A model generated the notes under the pieces. That model did not search any database. It saw only the letters and a program-made list of their open reading frames with translations, and was not told the DNA's origin. Made by a program: the position numbers and the translations under genes. This document shows positions 1-11,357 of a DNA stretch of 64,000 bases, one piece after another (the stretch's first letter is position 1; each line of letters opens with the position of its first letter). Source of the DNA: Buddleja alternifolia (Eukaryota > Streptophyta > Magnoliopsida > Lamiales > Scrophulariaceae); contig CM033408.1 of NCBI GenBank assembly GCA_019426215.1, positions 29,119,953 through 29,183,952 of the forward strand. Reading direction: 5' to 3'.

Positions 1-580
1 GAGAATGCATAAGCATCATTTTCGGTGCATAATACGGGTCGTAAGCTACAAGCGAAGGGAACGGGACCCACCCTGGTGGCTTTGTGTATTGTTCCGGGTT
101 TGAACGACGTTTTCCAGACCTAAGCTCATCTGTTGGGCCCATGTAAGCCAACGTAGCAGCTGTATATACACTGAAGAAGGCAATTTGGATTCCAAATTTA
201 GCAGCAATTTCTGGGACCCAATACGGAGCAAAGTCGACAAGTATCAATTCCGGCCTAACTTTTTCTAAAAGATTCTGGAATGGCACGGCTAATTCATCGT
301 ATGCTTTCTTCAAGTATTGTATTTCCTCTTGCTGAAGATCAACAGTGGCCTCACAGTTCTCTGGTAAGCCCTCGACTCGTGGGATTGGGATCTCCAGAAA
401 CCGTATTTTCGCCTCTAGATTTGACGGAATGGGATCTAATCTCTGCAGGTTTTTCGGGGTGGAAATGTATGAAATCGAAATCCCTTTTTCTGCTAATTTT
501 TTCGATAAGTTGAGGAACGATATCATGTGACCAAATGCCAGCCATGGGAACATCATTATATGGTATTTTTCAGGTTCCAT
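1..580 (-). CDS. UDP-glycosyltransferase, UGT91-like, N-terminal part (runs off left edge)
   Basis: Read on the minus strand, an open frame of about 193 codons begins with ATG at 580-578 and continues past position 1. Visible are the family N-terminus HIMMFPWLAFGHM (residues 7-19, with the conserved catalytic-type His of plant GT1 enzymes in the GH motif), then SYISTPKNLQRL, and later VDFAPYWVPEIA and FFSVYTAATLAYMGP. These match the sugar-acceptor half of GT1 glycosyltransferases, closest to the UGT91/UGT94 type that extends sugar chains on flavonoids or terpenoids in the cytosol. The PSPG donor-binding box would lie beyond the window, so activity cannot be judged. An in-frame ATG also occurs at 652-650; I prefer 578-580 because the family has only a few residues before the HxxxFPWLAFGH block. 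No stop or frameshift is seen. Acceptor and sugar are unknown. Confidence 0.88.
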   Translation of the reverse strand, partial: MEPEKYHIMMFPWLAFGHMISFLNLSKKLAEKGISISYISTPKNLQRLDPIPSNLEAKIRFLEIPIPRVEGLPENCEATVDLQQEEIQYLKKAYDELAVPFQNLLEKVRPELILVDFAPYWVPEIAAKFGIQIAFFSVYTAATLAYMGPTDELRSGKRRSNPEQYTKPPGWVPFPSLVAYDPYYAPKMMLMHS

Positions 581-1928
581 TTTTCTTTTCTCAAGAGATA
601 ATATATCTGTAAACTTTTCTGCTTTTGGTTCTCTTCTTAAATAGATATCCATGTTCTGGTGTTCTCACACTTTTTGCATGGAAGTTATTTTTGCCGTTAA
701 AATATTCGGTTTTGAAACCAAGTCAAATCGTGTGTAACACTTTTTATGGCACATATAAATGCAAGAGCAGGATATAAAATGACGATTGATATGTTGTCTA
801 AGTTGGCAAGGAACGAGTCACTTTCTGTTAGAAGATTGTGAATTTGATTCTCTGTCCACTGAGGGCAGTATTGGTGAGCAAATACCTCTGTAGCAAATCT
901 TAGTACCGGAGGCATGTCCTTGCTCGTCGTAGGTGATCGAAGCCGGTTTTACCCTAACTTCTTATTAAAAAAAAATGTGAAGAGAGAATTTTAGTGTACG
1001 AATATTCTGTATCTATACATTTTGTATTTGTCATATTTGACTATGAAATTCTATTGAAGAGTTGTCTCCGTACAATAAAGGATGTCCATTTTTGGATTAG
1101 CAACACGTATTATTTTAGACGAGAGTTAATAGATTAGTGCTATGTTCGGTTTCAATATTTAGAGTGGTATTTTCCTTTTCTCAAAATAGAATTCGTGTTT
1201 GCTATCTCATTTTCCATATTTTCCCTCAAATTCTCTTATTTTCTACCTCAATCAATTACAAATAAATAAATACTATATGTAGTTATATCTTCCGGTTATT
1301 ATTTGTAAGGATAACAATTTGATAACACCATTAAAATAAAATATACATACATTTATATGTTTTGATCATAATCTTAAATATAAAATGTATCTTCTAGTCA
1401 TTACTCGATATATAATAAAAAGTAATAATATAGCAACTTAACTTGAACCACCAATCAGAAAAAAAAGTTATACAAATAAGTACAAAAAGTTTCACTTGAT
1501 TAAGATTTGAAATCTATTCCTCCAACTTAATAAAAACAATAAGAAGTAAATTATAATACATATTTTTATTGTAGTTTTTGTCAAATTAAAAAAGTTAATT
1601 TAATATATTTAAAAATATACAATCGTTTGGTATACTTTAATAGGGAATTGCTATTTGCACTCCCCAATCTCCTTTTTATATTTAGCATTGGACCAAAATG
1701 TTTTTATAATTTTTAAAACACAATTTGCATTAAATATAAAAGAAAATAGAACCCCCATATACTATTCTTCTCTTTTAGCTCGATAATCTCATATTTTATT
1801 AGGTAAGCTTCATTTTTTTTTTTATTCTTCAATATTTTTGTGACCTATTTTACATAGTATTATAAAGATGTTAATTACACATGATTAGTAACTGAAGTTA
1901 CATTATAATGAAAGTTGACAACCAAAGT
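581..1928. other. Upstream region of the UGT gene, AT-rich, no gene seen
   Basis: This would contain the promoter and 5' UTR of the minus-strand UGT. A 72-codon open frame at 915-697 (minus) has no recognisable domain. From about 960 onward the DNA is strongly AT-rich with homopolymer runs and no coding signal. Confidence 0.5.
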
Positions 1929-1936
1929 ATTTTAAG

Positions 1937-2696
1937 TAGGGGTGTACGCGGTCAAGTTCGGGCAGTTTTACAAAAAGAATTCAATCCGACCCAGTATGTG
2001 CGAGTTGACAAAATATCAAACTGAAATCGCATAATATCTTTTTAAACTAAGAGGTTCGGATAAATCGAGTTCGATGAATTTAGCGGGTGTGTTGGTAGGT
2101 TATGGAATTATATAGTTCTGTACAACTTCCTTTTAGTTACAACTAATAAGTAAGAAACTAAAAATCATACTTATTGTGCATTTAACTAAAAAAAAAATTG
2201 AGTTGGTGAGAAATACAAAAATAAGTTGTGTTATTATATAAAATCATATTATCATGACTTGTAATGACTAAAAACTCTAAAATATTAATAAAACTAAACT
2301 ATTTTATAAATTTATCATCAAATATGCATAATCATATAAAACTTCGATCAAATCAAGCAAAACAAGTGTTCAAACGAGATAATTTATGTTCTCAAATAAA
2401 AAATAAAGTATGTTATATAAATATATATAAAACAACTCTTATTAGAGAGTATATATGCATATAGAGTTTCAAAATTTGGTGCTAAGCTTCAACTATATAT
2501 ACATATACTTGTGACATATATAATTAGCGGTCGGGTTAGGCGGGTTACAATTATTAAACCCATTACCCGACCTAAAAGTGAAATGTTGCGATATTTCAAT
2601 CCACCACTATTGTTTAATATTTCTAAACCGACGATTTTCGGACGGATCGGCATTTGAGCAGTTTGGGCGGTTTGTTCGGATTTATGTACACCCCTC
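1937..2696. mobile_element. hAT-like non-autonomous element with 8-bp TSD
   Basis: The 760-bp segment begins taggggtgtac and ends gtacacccctc, so its ends are inverted repeats. It is flanked by the 8-bp direct repeat attttaag at 1929-1936 and 2697-2704. An 8-bp TSD with TAGGGGTG-type termini is characteristic of hAT-superfamily MITEs. Subterminal DNA carries G+C-richer motifs of the 'cgggttcgg' kind on both sides. No transposase frame is present, so it is non-autonomous. Confidence 0.8.
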
Positions 2697-2704
2697 ATTT
2701 TAAG

Positions 2705-3186
2705 AGGGGGCACAATGCGGAACCGGCACGATTAGAGCTTGAGCTTTCTAACATGCCAAACTCTAGCCCAGATATACCTGCGAGCAGGCTCGTAAACCAA
2801 TAAATAAATAATAAAAGTTATTTATTAAACATGTAATAATTAATTAATTTTTTTATTATTTATTTACTAGCTCGCAAGCCTATGAACATATATATTTTGG
2901 CTCGAGTGCGACCCATTAAAAAGTTGAATCTCTAATTCAGCTGGCTCGGCTCGGTGCCCACCCCTAAAGTGATCTGCAAGGATAAATAAATATTAGTCTT
3001 TTGCTTTATTTCTCATTATATATATATATATATATTATTTTATTTTAAGATATTAACTCTACATAATGATTGCTATATTCTGTTATAATATAACTTTGGT
3101 TTCTTCCTATATATATATATATATGTATATATATAAATATATTCTTTAATTAACTAGATAAGTATAATATTAAGTAAAAGTAGGTC
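2705..3186. repeat. AT-rich intergenic DNA with a degenerate repeat and (TA)n runs
   Basis: Positions 2705-2966 have a gggggcac start and a gtgcccacccct end in inverted orientation with 'gctcg' motifs inside, like the dispersed repeats elsewhere in the window, but no TSD could be matched. Positions 3016-3034 and 3108-3126 are (TA)n microsatellites. No gene is seen. Confidence 0.45.
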
Positions 3187-3203
3187 AAAAGAATGTAACA
3201 GGA

Positions 3204-4310
3204 TTCATGGAAGCGTCAAATGTTTACACAGCCGAATCAAAGAAATGGTCCCGAATTTGGAAAACAAAGGGAGTTTATCGTCGTCGTTTCTTTCTCTGGT
3301 TAATCAGACATGATCGTGTGCTTACAAAATCCACACTGAAAGCTCGAAAAATAACACTTATTGATACTTGTGATATTTGTTGCAGGTCGGAGGACACCAA
3401 CTTACATGCACTTCGTGACTGTGCATGGGCACGAACAGTTTGGGAGCAAACCGTGCACCCGAACTTTCATTCGAGATTCTTTGCTGGATCAAGTAAAAGC
3501 TGGGTGGATTGGAATCTATCTCACGCAGCCAATAGGTTTGAATGGTGTGATAATTGGTCTCTGGCTTTTACTGAAATTGTTTCCTTCATTTGGTAGGTCA
3601 GGAACGAGATTATCCATGGTGGAAGACAGGAGGCACCTACAATGGTCCTAGATATGTTACGCTCACGAATTGACGGAACTGTACAATCGACCGGGTTTGA
3701 CCCGGATGTAATGACTCTCCAATTACAAACGGGTTGGACCAAGCCAACTCCCGGATACTGCAAGGTAAACGTGGATGCAGCAGTGACACAGACAAACGAG
3801 CACTCTGAAAAGAGGGCATGAATTGGGGGTACTCTAAGAAACGAAAATGGAGATTGGATGAATGGCTTTGCTGGACAAATCGAAGCACACTGTTCTGAAG
3901 AGGCCGAAATGCGAGCCATCCTAGAGGGACTAGAGATGGCGTGGAATACCGGAGCTTGAAAAATCACACTTGAATCTAACTGCTGGACTGCTATTCAAAA
4001 CATTATGGATGCCTCTGCAGCTCATCACTACTATGAGCTAATCCAAAAAATACGTGTTGTCTGGAATAGGGACTGAGAGGTTTCTATCACCTGCATTTGG
4101 CGAGAAGCCAATCGAGCGGCAAACATGTTAGCCAAGTTAGGATTACATATCCCACTTTCTTACTTTAATACGCTTGTTGAGCGTATCCTTCATATTCTTG
4201 ATGATGATAACATTGGTCGAACTTGGCCCCATATTTTGACTACTAACCCGGGTTTGTCGGGCTAAGAACTCTGTTTGGGTAACCCCCGCCTTTTCATGAA
4301 TGAAAAAAAA
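3204..4310 (+). mobile_element. 5'-truncated LINE (family A) with 17-bp TSD
   Basis: About 1.1 kb of the 3' end of an L1-type non-LTR retrotransposon. It encodes a zf-RVT region (motif KGVYRRRFFLWLIRHDR, then CDICCRSEDTNLHAL) followed by an RNase H-like domain (KVNVDAAV, EEAEMRAILEG, WREANRAANMLAKLG), and ends in a short poly-A tract. The direct repeat aaaagaatgtaacagga flanks it (3187-3203 and about 4308-4324), as expected for target-primed reverse transcription. The frame is broken by stops, including TAG at 3594-3596 where the related copy near 35.56 kb has CAG, and the RNase H aspartate of the usual LE(T/S)DC motif reads Asn. It is a dead copy. Confidence 0.9.
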
Positions 4311-4324
4311 AGAATGTAACAGGA

Positions 4325-5102
4325 AAGAAAGAATGAAAGTGCCGACATAGTAAAATTTGAAATTGTAAAGTTAAAAATGAAGAATAATACATTGGGGTGT
4401 ATTTTGTTTTACATTGATCATTGATGCAAATTATGTTCTAATATTATAAGAACATTTTGGCCTACTTATCAACACGAAAATGAGTTTGGAGTGACATTAT
4501 CAAATTTATCATCGGCAAATATCAATACCCAATTTAATATTTAAGGAAAATTACTCAAACACTCACTGCTATAATAGATAATTACACAAATTTACCATAT
4601 TATAATTGAAGTTACAAATACCTAACCACTATAATTGAAAATTATATTTACCCCTGATATCAGTATTTTGATGACAATATCATGTGAACTTTCAAAAATG
4701 CTCCAATCCAAACGTTATTTAGGAAAAATTACACCAAGCTCCCTTCTTATTTTTAAAATTATATGCACTTCTTACAATGAATCCCTGTATATTAAAAAAA
4801 TTCTTACAATTAACCCCTTTAGAGGGTTTTGGTAATTTTTGGTGCTTACACATTATATGAGGGGATACGGTCGTAATAAAAATATTATTCTAATTTTTTT
4901 TAATAATTTAAGTGAAGGACAAAAAAATTATTTCAATGTAATTTTTAATTATAATGAATTAGTTATTTGTAATTTCAATTATAACATGATAAATTTATGT
5001 AATTATGTATTATAGCATTATTTAGTATTTTTAATTGAAGGTGTTGTACAACGGAATACAATTCAGATATGCAATAGGCTTTCCACAAATCGTCGAGCTG
5101 CG
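4325..5102. other. Intergenic and promoter region of GATA gene 1
   Basis: AT-rich DNA with a repetitive part at 4540-5040 (phrases such as 'aaaattac' and 'ttacaattaacccc' recur). The 5' UTR and promoter of the gene starting at 5103 must lie here. I see no other gene. Confidence 0.4.
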
Positions 5103-8100
5103 ATGTACGGACCGCCGCACGCCGCCGTGAACGATATTTCTGGCGTACAGAACCACCGCCGCACCGACGAAGAAGAGGAGGAGGAGGACGACGTAGTTGA
5201 GCCGTCCGATGGCGAAGGCTCCATGGACAACCGTCCATCTCCGATGAGGTACGAACCCCCAAACAACTCTCACTCGATCGTCGAGGCGGTTGGCCCTCAC
5301 GCGCCGCCTTATGGCTCCGATATGGCTACTACTGTGGAAGGCGGCGCCGATCAGCTTACGCTGTCTTTCCAGGGGGAAGTTTACGTGTTCGACTCCGTTT
5401 CGCCGGAGAAGGTTATCTTTTTTTTCCTTTCTTTTTTATTTGTTATTTTTTATTATTGCTTCGATTTGTTTCGTCGTCAATTGATGAGGAATTGGTTACA
5501 TTTGAATTTAGGTTAGTTGTTGGATTGATATTGTGTATTGTTGCCTTTGTTTTTTGTCTTCAATTAATGCCATTTTATGTTTCGGAACTTTGGAATTTAG
5601 CTTAGCTGGTGAATTTTATTGTGAGGTGAACTTCAGTATATTTGTTGATTCAACTTATATATGGATGTGGTTATTCGGTTTCCTTTAGGTTTTCTTAATT
5701 TTATGTTGAAAGATTAATCTTATAGTTCTAGTACCATAATAGAAATTTGGAACACTTCTCAAGTTATTGAGCTCATGAGATGTTACACACTTGGATACTG
5801 CCCGTTGTGAACCGCTTATCATCATTCCTCTTTATGACATCTGACATATTCTCATCTGCAATTCACAACATCACTTGTGCAGTAGCCAAGTGACTAGCAT
5901 GAGATTTCTCAGTTATTGATTGGTTTAAGAAGCTGAAATGCCACTGTGTCATTTTGATTGTGTATGTGTGGGTGTTTTCGTGCATCGAATGTCATGTTAT
6001 TTCTGTAATTGTCTGTTGCAAGGATTGTAGAGGCAATCAAAGAGGTTTTTTTTTTTCAGGTTCAGGCAGTTTTGTTACTATTGGGTGGGTATGAAGTACC
6101 CACTGCTATTCCTACTCCGGGGATGACTCCGCAAAACCATAGGGTATGCACAAACTGGCTCAATCATCAAGAACTTTAATCTCTTAACATGTGGCATAAA
6201 GTTTGTTTTCGTTTACTTCAATAGAATTTGGGCGATTATCCCGGCAGGTCAAGTCAACCACAAAGGGTTGCTTCTTTAAACCGGTTTAGAGAAAAGAGGA
6301 AAGAACGATGTTTTGATAAAAAGGTCCGTTATGCGGTGCGCAAAGAAGTTGCTCTCAGGTATAAAGAAATAGAAAAAGTGCAACATAGATAGATGATTTT
6401 TTATTGCTCCACCTACACCAGTTGCTGCTGTCTTACATGATGAATACCTATTGCCAGGAAAAATTCACTTTTGGTTCCGTAGGAGTCGCCCCAAAACACT
6501 TTTAGTCCCGTAGGATTTTTTTTTACACTTTTAGTCCCATAGGATTAAAAAGTGACACTTTTGGCCCCAAATCTCACTTTTGGTCCCATAGAAGTGCCGC
6601 GTGTAACACACGCACGCCCGGGCGCGTGATTTTCACTGTTCATCAAAAAAAGAAAATAAAAAAGAATTCAAAATTAATGAAATAAATAAAAATAAAAACA
6701 AAAAAAAAAGAAAAAAGGAAGAAAATGAACAGTGTTTTCGACTGTTCATCTTCTTCCCCCACACTATCCCACCTGCGGCCCGCCGCCATGCTACCCCCCA
6801 CCACCGCTGGCGAGTGTTTTGAAGTGGTTTGGGGCGAAGAAGAAGATGAACTGTTCATCTTCTTTTTTCTTTTGTTTTTTATTATTTTATTAATATTTTT
6901 GAATTTCTTTTTTTTTTAATGGCAAGTGAGATCCATTCGCCACTCCTACGGGACCAAAAATGAGATTTGGGACCAAAAGTGTCACTTTTCCACTCCTATG
7001 GGACTAAAAGTGTCAAAAAAAGTCCTACGGGACTAAAAGTGTTTTGAGCTGACTCCTACGGGATCAAAAGTGCAATTTTCCCACCTATTGCCTATATCTT
7101 TCCTACATTTTCCTGATTGAGTTTTCTTTGGATTGTGCTTTATTATATGTTTTGGCTTCATGTTGTTGAGCTTATTATTTTCACATAATGGTTTGGAACT
7201 TCTGGGATGTCAGTTGACTTACATGTCTTTAAATTACTTATGTCTAGTAAAAGATTGAAGTTAGAAGTATTGGCAAATATATGTCAAGAAGTTCTAAAGA
7301 TACTTTAATTTTATTATAGTAGGCTGACAGGTTAGCAGATCTTAACAAACATAGTTTTCTCTTTGTGCAATTAACTCAATTTGGATGTGGATTTCAACAC
7401 TTGCGTTTTGAATCTTTGGCTGTGCTTGTCCGTCAGCAGTTTTTCTTGCGTTCGTTAACATTTTTTAGTCTCTGGGGAGATCAAATTTCATTTGTTAAAT
7501 TCATATGAATGTGATCAATGTTTCAAGAAGACGCGGGGTGTGTTTGATAATTGTCTTGTGCATGTAATATTCATCATTGAATTGTCATTCAATGTTCAAC
7601 ATCAGGAACAAGTGCATTTTCCAACTAATGGTGAGAGTGATACATCTCCGAAGGATACTAAAAGATGCCCGGCCAAGCGCTAAAATAAATAGGATAAGAG
7701 TTGTGTACATATTTGTGCTTATGTGCTGTGGGATGTAGTTGGATTATATTTGCATGGCTAACAAAAGAAAAGCATTTTGTACTAACAAACAATAGATAAA
7801 TGTGGTTTTTATCTCTGGTAACTTTCTGGGAGCAGGAATACTAAATTTATAAGATTTCACACCGACAAACTTATCTTTACTGGTGTGGTGATTTTGGCAT
7901 TTAGATCATCCAAATCTTGATATCTGGCAATGGCATGAGGAGTCTGTTTGGGGAATGGATTTCGACAAACTTCTATTGTAATTGTCTCAGCCGGCACAAA
8001 TCCATGCTTTGCACTAACTTATCAACTTGTTCATTTGAATATTCATCTTTATCTCCTCATGCATGTACAATCTACCAGAATGCAGCGTAAGAAAGGTCAG

Positions 8101-9638
8101 TTTACATCGTCAAAGTCAGTCTCTGACGAACGGGGTTCATCAGAGGTGGATTGTAATGGAAGTCCTGGCCAAGAAGAACAGGAAACCTTGTGAGTTACAA
8201 GTTTTTTGAATTCTTTCTGGTTCCTTTAGTTTGTATCTGGTGACCTAGAGCAGATTCTTTCGCTTCTGCTCATTGTTTGACATAGAAATTAAATGATAAA
8301 ACTCAGCTACCCTGGAGTGGATTACATCGAAATTTTAGTTTGTCTTTTTTGTTGATTTTAAACTAATGCTTCACTTGCTTGATTTTTAACAGATGTAGGC
8401 ATTGTGGGATTAGCTCAAAGTCCACTCCTATGATGCGACGAGGACCAGATGGGCCAAGGACTCTGTGCAACGCATGTGGTCTCAAGTGGGCCAATAAGGT
8501 GCGTATGAATTATAGATACTAGCGATGAATGCACACTCCTTGCGTGTTCAATTGAAAATATTACATACTAATTTTCCAGATGTATATATCCACATTCAAA
8601 TATAGTGAAGTGTCTACTAATTAAAATTAGTTGTTCATTCTTAATAAAATTAGAAGAAACATTAAAGCAATTATAAAAAAAAGAGAGAAAAGAAACATTA
8701 AATTAGAAAAAAGAAATAATGAGGGAAAATCTTTTAATTTTTTGGATGATAAGCAATTTATATCCTAGTACTTGTAAATTGTACTTGTAATTGTTAAAAG
8801 TTCATTTTAGTCGACATACATTTGGTAAAACCAAAGCAATTATTCTAAGGCCCTCAACATTAATAAATAGTATAGACACTGTAGCTCACTATGGGTTTGT
8901 TAATGTTCTTGCTTGACCTTTCTGCTGCATATCTATCAATATGTTTAAGTTGCTTTCTTTCGAGTCTTAAATTAAATATACTATTTGGTGCAACTTAATT
9001 TTGGAAAAAGGATTTTGCTCATACGAGAGAAGGGAACACCATTTTCATGTGGTCTCGTTAGGATTATAAAGTCTATATCTCCAAATAAAAATTGTGTTAT
9101 AGCTATAAGCCTATAATCCTCGCCCTCTGCTATACAAATAGAAAAGTGGTTCGAAGTTTGTGCTTTCTTTCTTAGGCAAAACATAAAGTTTAGTTATAGT
9201 TACACTAAAACCGGAATCTGCTATTTACCACATATAACACATTTCATTAGTAATAAATCTAAACCTTTTCCTTTCATTTCCTCTTTTTACATTGCAAATT
9301 ATTAGGACTTTAAATTGGAACATCGTTTTTTGTTTTTTCTCATTGATAGGAAGTTATGCTATTGCTACTCTGATACGTTGTCGAAACTTCCATTGTCACA
9401 GGGTGTATTGAGAGACCTTTCAAAAGTTCCGGTTGTTGGATTGCAGCATCATGCTATGAACCCAAATGAAGTTGTATGTGAATTTATTACTTTAAAAATT
9501 TCTCTTATTAAGATTTCGGCTTTTGGGTTTTCTTCTATTTACTCTGTTATCCTTGCACAGCTCAATCGCAAAGCCAATGGTGAAGATACTGTGATTCCTG
9601 CTGCTAATGTCACTGCTTCTTCTAATGTTGGCAGTTAA
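5103..9638 (+). CDS. GATA transcription factor with TIFY and CCT domains (GATA gene 1)
   Basis: Seven exons: 5103-5411, 6060-6143, 6225-6358, 8079-8189, 8393-8498, 9402-9473, 9561-9638, all GT-AG and in phase, giving about 297 residues. An acidic N-terminus (EEEEEEDD) leads to a TIFY domain (residues 82-118; [19 protein letters not shown], then [12 protein letters not shown]), a CCT domain (about 142-180; [21 protein letters not shown]) and one GATA zinc finger, C-X2-C-X20-C-X2-C (CRHCG ... LCNACG). The X20 loop is typical of the TIFY-bearing plant group that includes Arabidopsis ZIM, ZML1 and ZML2. It should act in the nucleus, binding GATA-type sites. Compared with its neighbour it has LKWANKGVL after the finger, where the neighbour has LMWANKGTL, and a much shorter C-terminus. 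Intron 3 holds a MITE (6456-7082). Confidence 0.9.
6456..7082. mobile_element. Mutator-like MITE in intron 3 of GATA gene 1
   Basis: A 627-bp element with long inverted termini of roughly 150 bp made of repeated phrases such as 'cacttttagtcccgtagga'. It is flanked by the 10-bp direct repeat acctattgcc at 6446-6455 and 7083-7092. A TSD of 9-11 bp plus long TIRs is the Mutator-like signature. The centre is GC-richer and includes 'gaacagt' and 'gttcatc' phrases. There is no transposase. Confidence 0.82.
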
Positions 9639-10288
9639 TGACTAACGTTGTCCAGCTTCATTTGTGATTGAAATAGGTACTGATGAGCCTGCAACATCTC
9701 TCAGCTTCTTTTATATGTGATTGTACATATATTTTCAGTTGTACTGTCAGCCGGATATAGAGTGAATTTTAGGATATCTCGAGACTCATGTAAACTGGAC
9801 TCCGTTCTATTATATGAATATAGTTGTGATAGTTTGGATACTCCATGTCTGTAGTTCCTAAACAATCATCCATGATATAAATATACACACACACACGTGT
9901 GTGTGTGTGTGTGTGTGTGTGTATGATAAGGGTAAAATGCACCTCACCCGCCTCTGAATTCACCTTTCAGCACTAAACTCTTTTAAAATTATAAAAAGAA
10001 AAAAGAGAGATTGCACCCTAGAAAATGTACATGTATAGCACTTTGTTCTGAAATCAATATTCAGATTTCAGATGATATTTGTCATGTGGCTGTTATTGTG
10101 TTCAAGTGAATATCTAAATTCTTAAAAATGCATCTTTGAAGGCCAGGAACCGTGAGGCAACTGAATAATTTTTCAGGCGAAAATATTCGGAATATTGGTT
10201 TTGAGGCAAAAAACAGTTCCGTGACCATAAATAGAAAAAGGTATATTTCACATGTTTATCTTCCCATTACCATTTTTACTCATTGGTG
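9639..10288. other. 3' flank of GATA gene 1 with an (AC)n(GT)n palindromic microsatellite
   Basis: The 3' UTR of GATA gene 1 lies at the left. Positions 9885-9896 are (AC)n followed immediately by (GT)n at 9897-9922, so the tract is self-complementary and could extrude as a hairpin. Positions about 9940-10120 resemble a dispersed repeat also present near 32.9 and 53.4 kb ('tagcacttt.g.tc'). No gene is seen. Confidence 0.55.
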
Positions 10289-10297
10289 GACTACATG

Positions 10298-11007
10298 CAT
10301 GGTCTTAAATTTCTGTCATAACCTCGAAATTTCCACAGAAATTTTGGATTTCTGGATATCCCGAAGTGAAATCTCACTTTCGATTCAATTTTGCAAAATA
10401 TCTTTCGAAATCCAAAATTTTTCAAAATTTTTGCCGGAACTCGAAATTTGCCGAAACTTAAAAATAATATTAAAACACTTTTGTTAGATATCCATAGAAA
10501 TTTAGCCCGAAACCCGAAATTTTTCGAAATTTTGATCAAAACCCAAAATATTTCGAAATTTTGAAAAATAATTAATTTTTTATACATTTTAAAATTTTAT
10601 TATTTAAAAATAATATTTCAAGTTGTCCACGCCTACCGAGCATTCACCTCAACCGCACACGTAATTTTTACTAAACTTGTGGCACAATATGTTAATTAAG
10701 TTCTTATAAGATTTGATTATTATTTTACTTTCAAATTATATTTATTTCATATTTTTTGTAACATGTTTGATCATACTATTTAACAAGATTGATTATATAT
10801 ATATATAGAATATTATTAATATAAAAGATGCATAAGTATGATAATTAAAGTTATCAAAAGTTTGATTGTAAATTTTCAAATATTTTAATAAAATTCCATG
10901 ATTTCTTTAAAATCGAAACCGAAAGGTCGAATATTCTTGAAATTTTCATCGAAATTTTCGTAAATTTACTACCCAATATCTATATCAAAACGAAAATTTA
11001 ATACCTT
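10298..11007. mobile_element. Probable Mutator-like foldback element rich in 'cgaaattt' motifs
   Basis: The ends ggtcttaaattt and aaatttaatacctt are imperfect inverted repeats, flanked by gactacatg (10289-10297) and gactatatg (11008-11016), a 9-bp direct repeat with one mismatch. Inside, especially 10320-10560, the motif cgaaattt and its complement recur many times in both orientations, giving extensive self-complementarity. No coding frame. Confidence 0.55.
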
Positions 11008-11089
11008 GACTATATGTGCCATGTAAATCGACCTTTTTATCGAAATACCAAATTAGTCACAATTTTATCAAGATTGCGTCATAAAAGTC

Positions 11090-11357
11090 TCGAGATCGAG
11101 GGTGATGATCAAGTGGTTCCAAGCTTACTCCCAAGTGGTTTGGTATTGCCAAGGTCATGAGTTCGAATCTTGATTGGAGCAGCCCGACTTCTAGAATTAT
11201 ACTTGTCCTTGGTGGTGCTACTCTGACGGGGCCAATGCTTACGCGGGTTGTTTAGTTGGTTTGATATATTCGCTGATGAATACGAGAGCCCAAACATTGA
11301 GTAGCGATGTATTTTGGTCACCATAACTAACACCCTCTTTCTTATAAAAAAAACCTT
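11090..11357 (+). mobile_element. Probable tRNA-derived SINE
   Basis: Contains tRNA-like internal promoter boxes: gatcaagtggttcc (A-box-like) and gtcatgagttcgaatctt (B-box-like), spaced as in a tRNA, followed by an unrelated body and a short A-rich tail (ataaaaaaaa near 11343). I could not match a clean TSD, so the boundaries are approximate. Confidence 0.5.

Noticed and set aside
697..915. 72-codon minus-strand open frame upstream of the UGT gene
   Set aside because: It has an ATG and a plausible composition but no domain or family match that I recognise and no splice continuation; too short to call a gene.
2264..2464. 66-codon plus-strand frame
   Set aside because: It lies inside the hAT-like element, is Lys/Ile/Asn-rich as expected from AT-rich DNA, and has no homology that I recognise.
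6643..6919. Phe-rich and Ser-rich open frames
   Set aside because: They fall inside the intron-3 MITE and reflect its homopolymer and inverted-repeat content.
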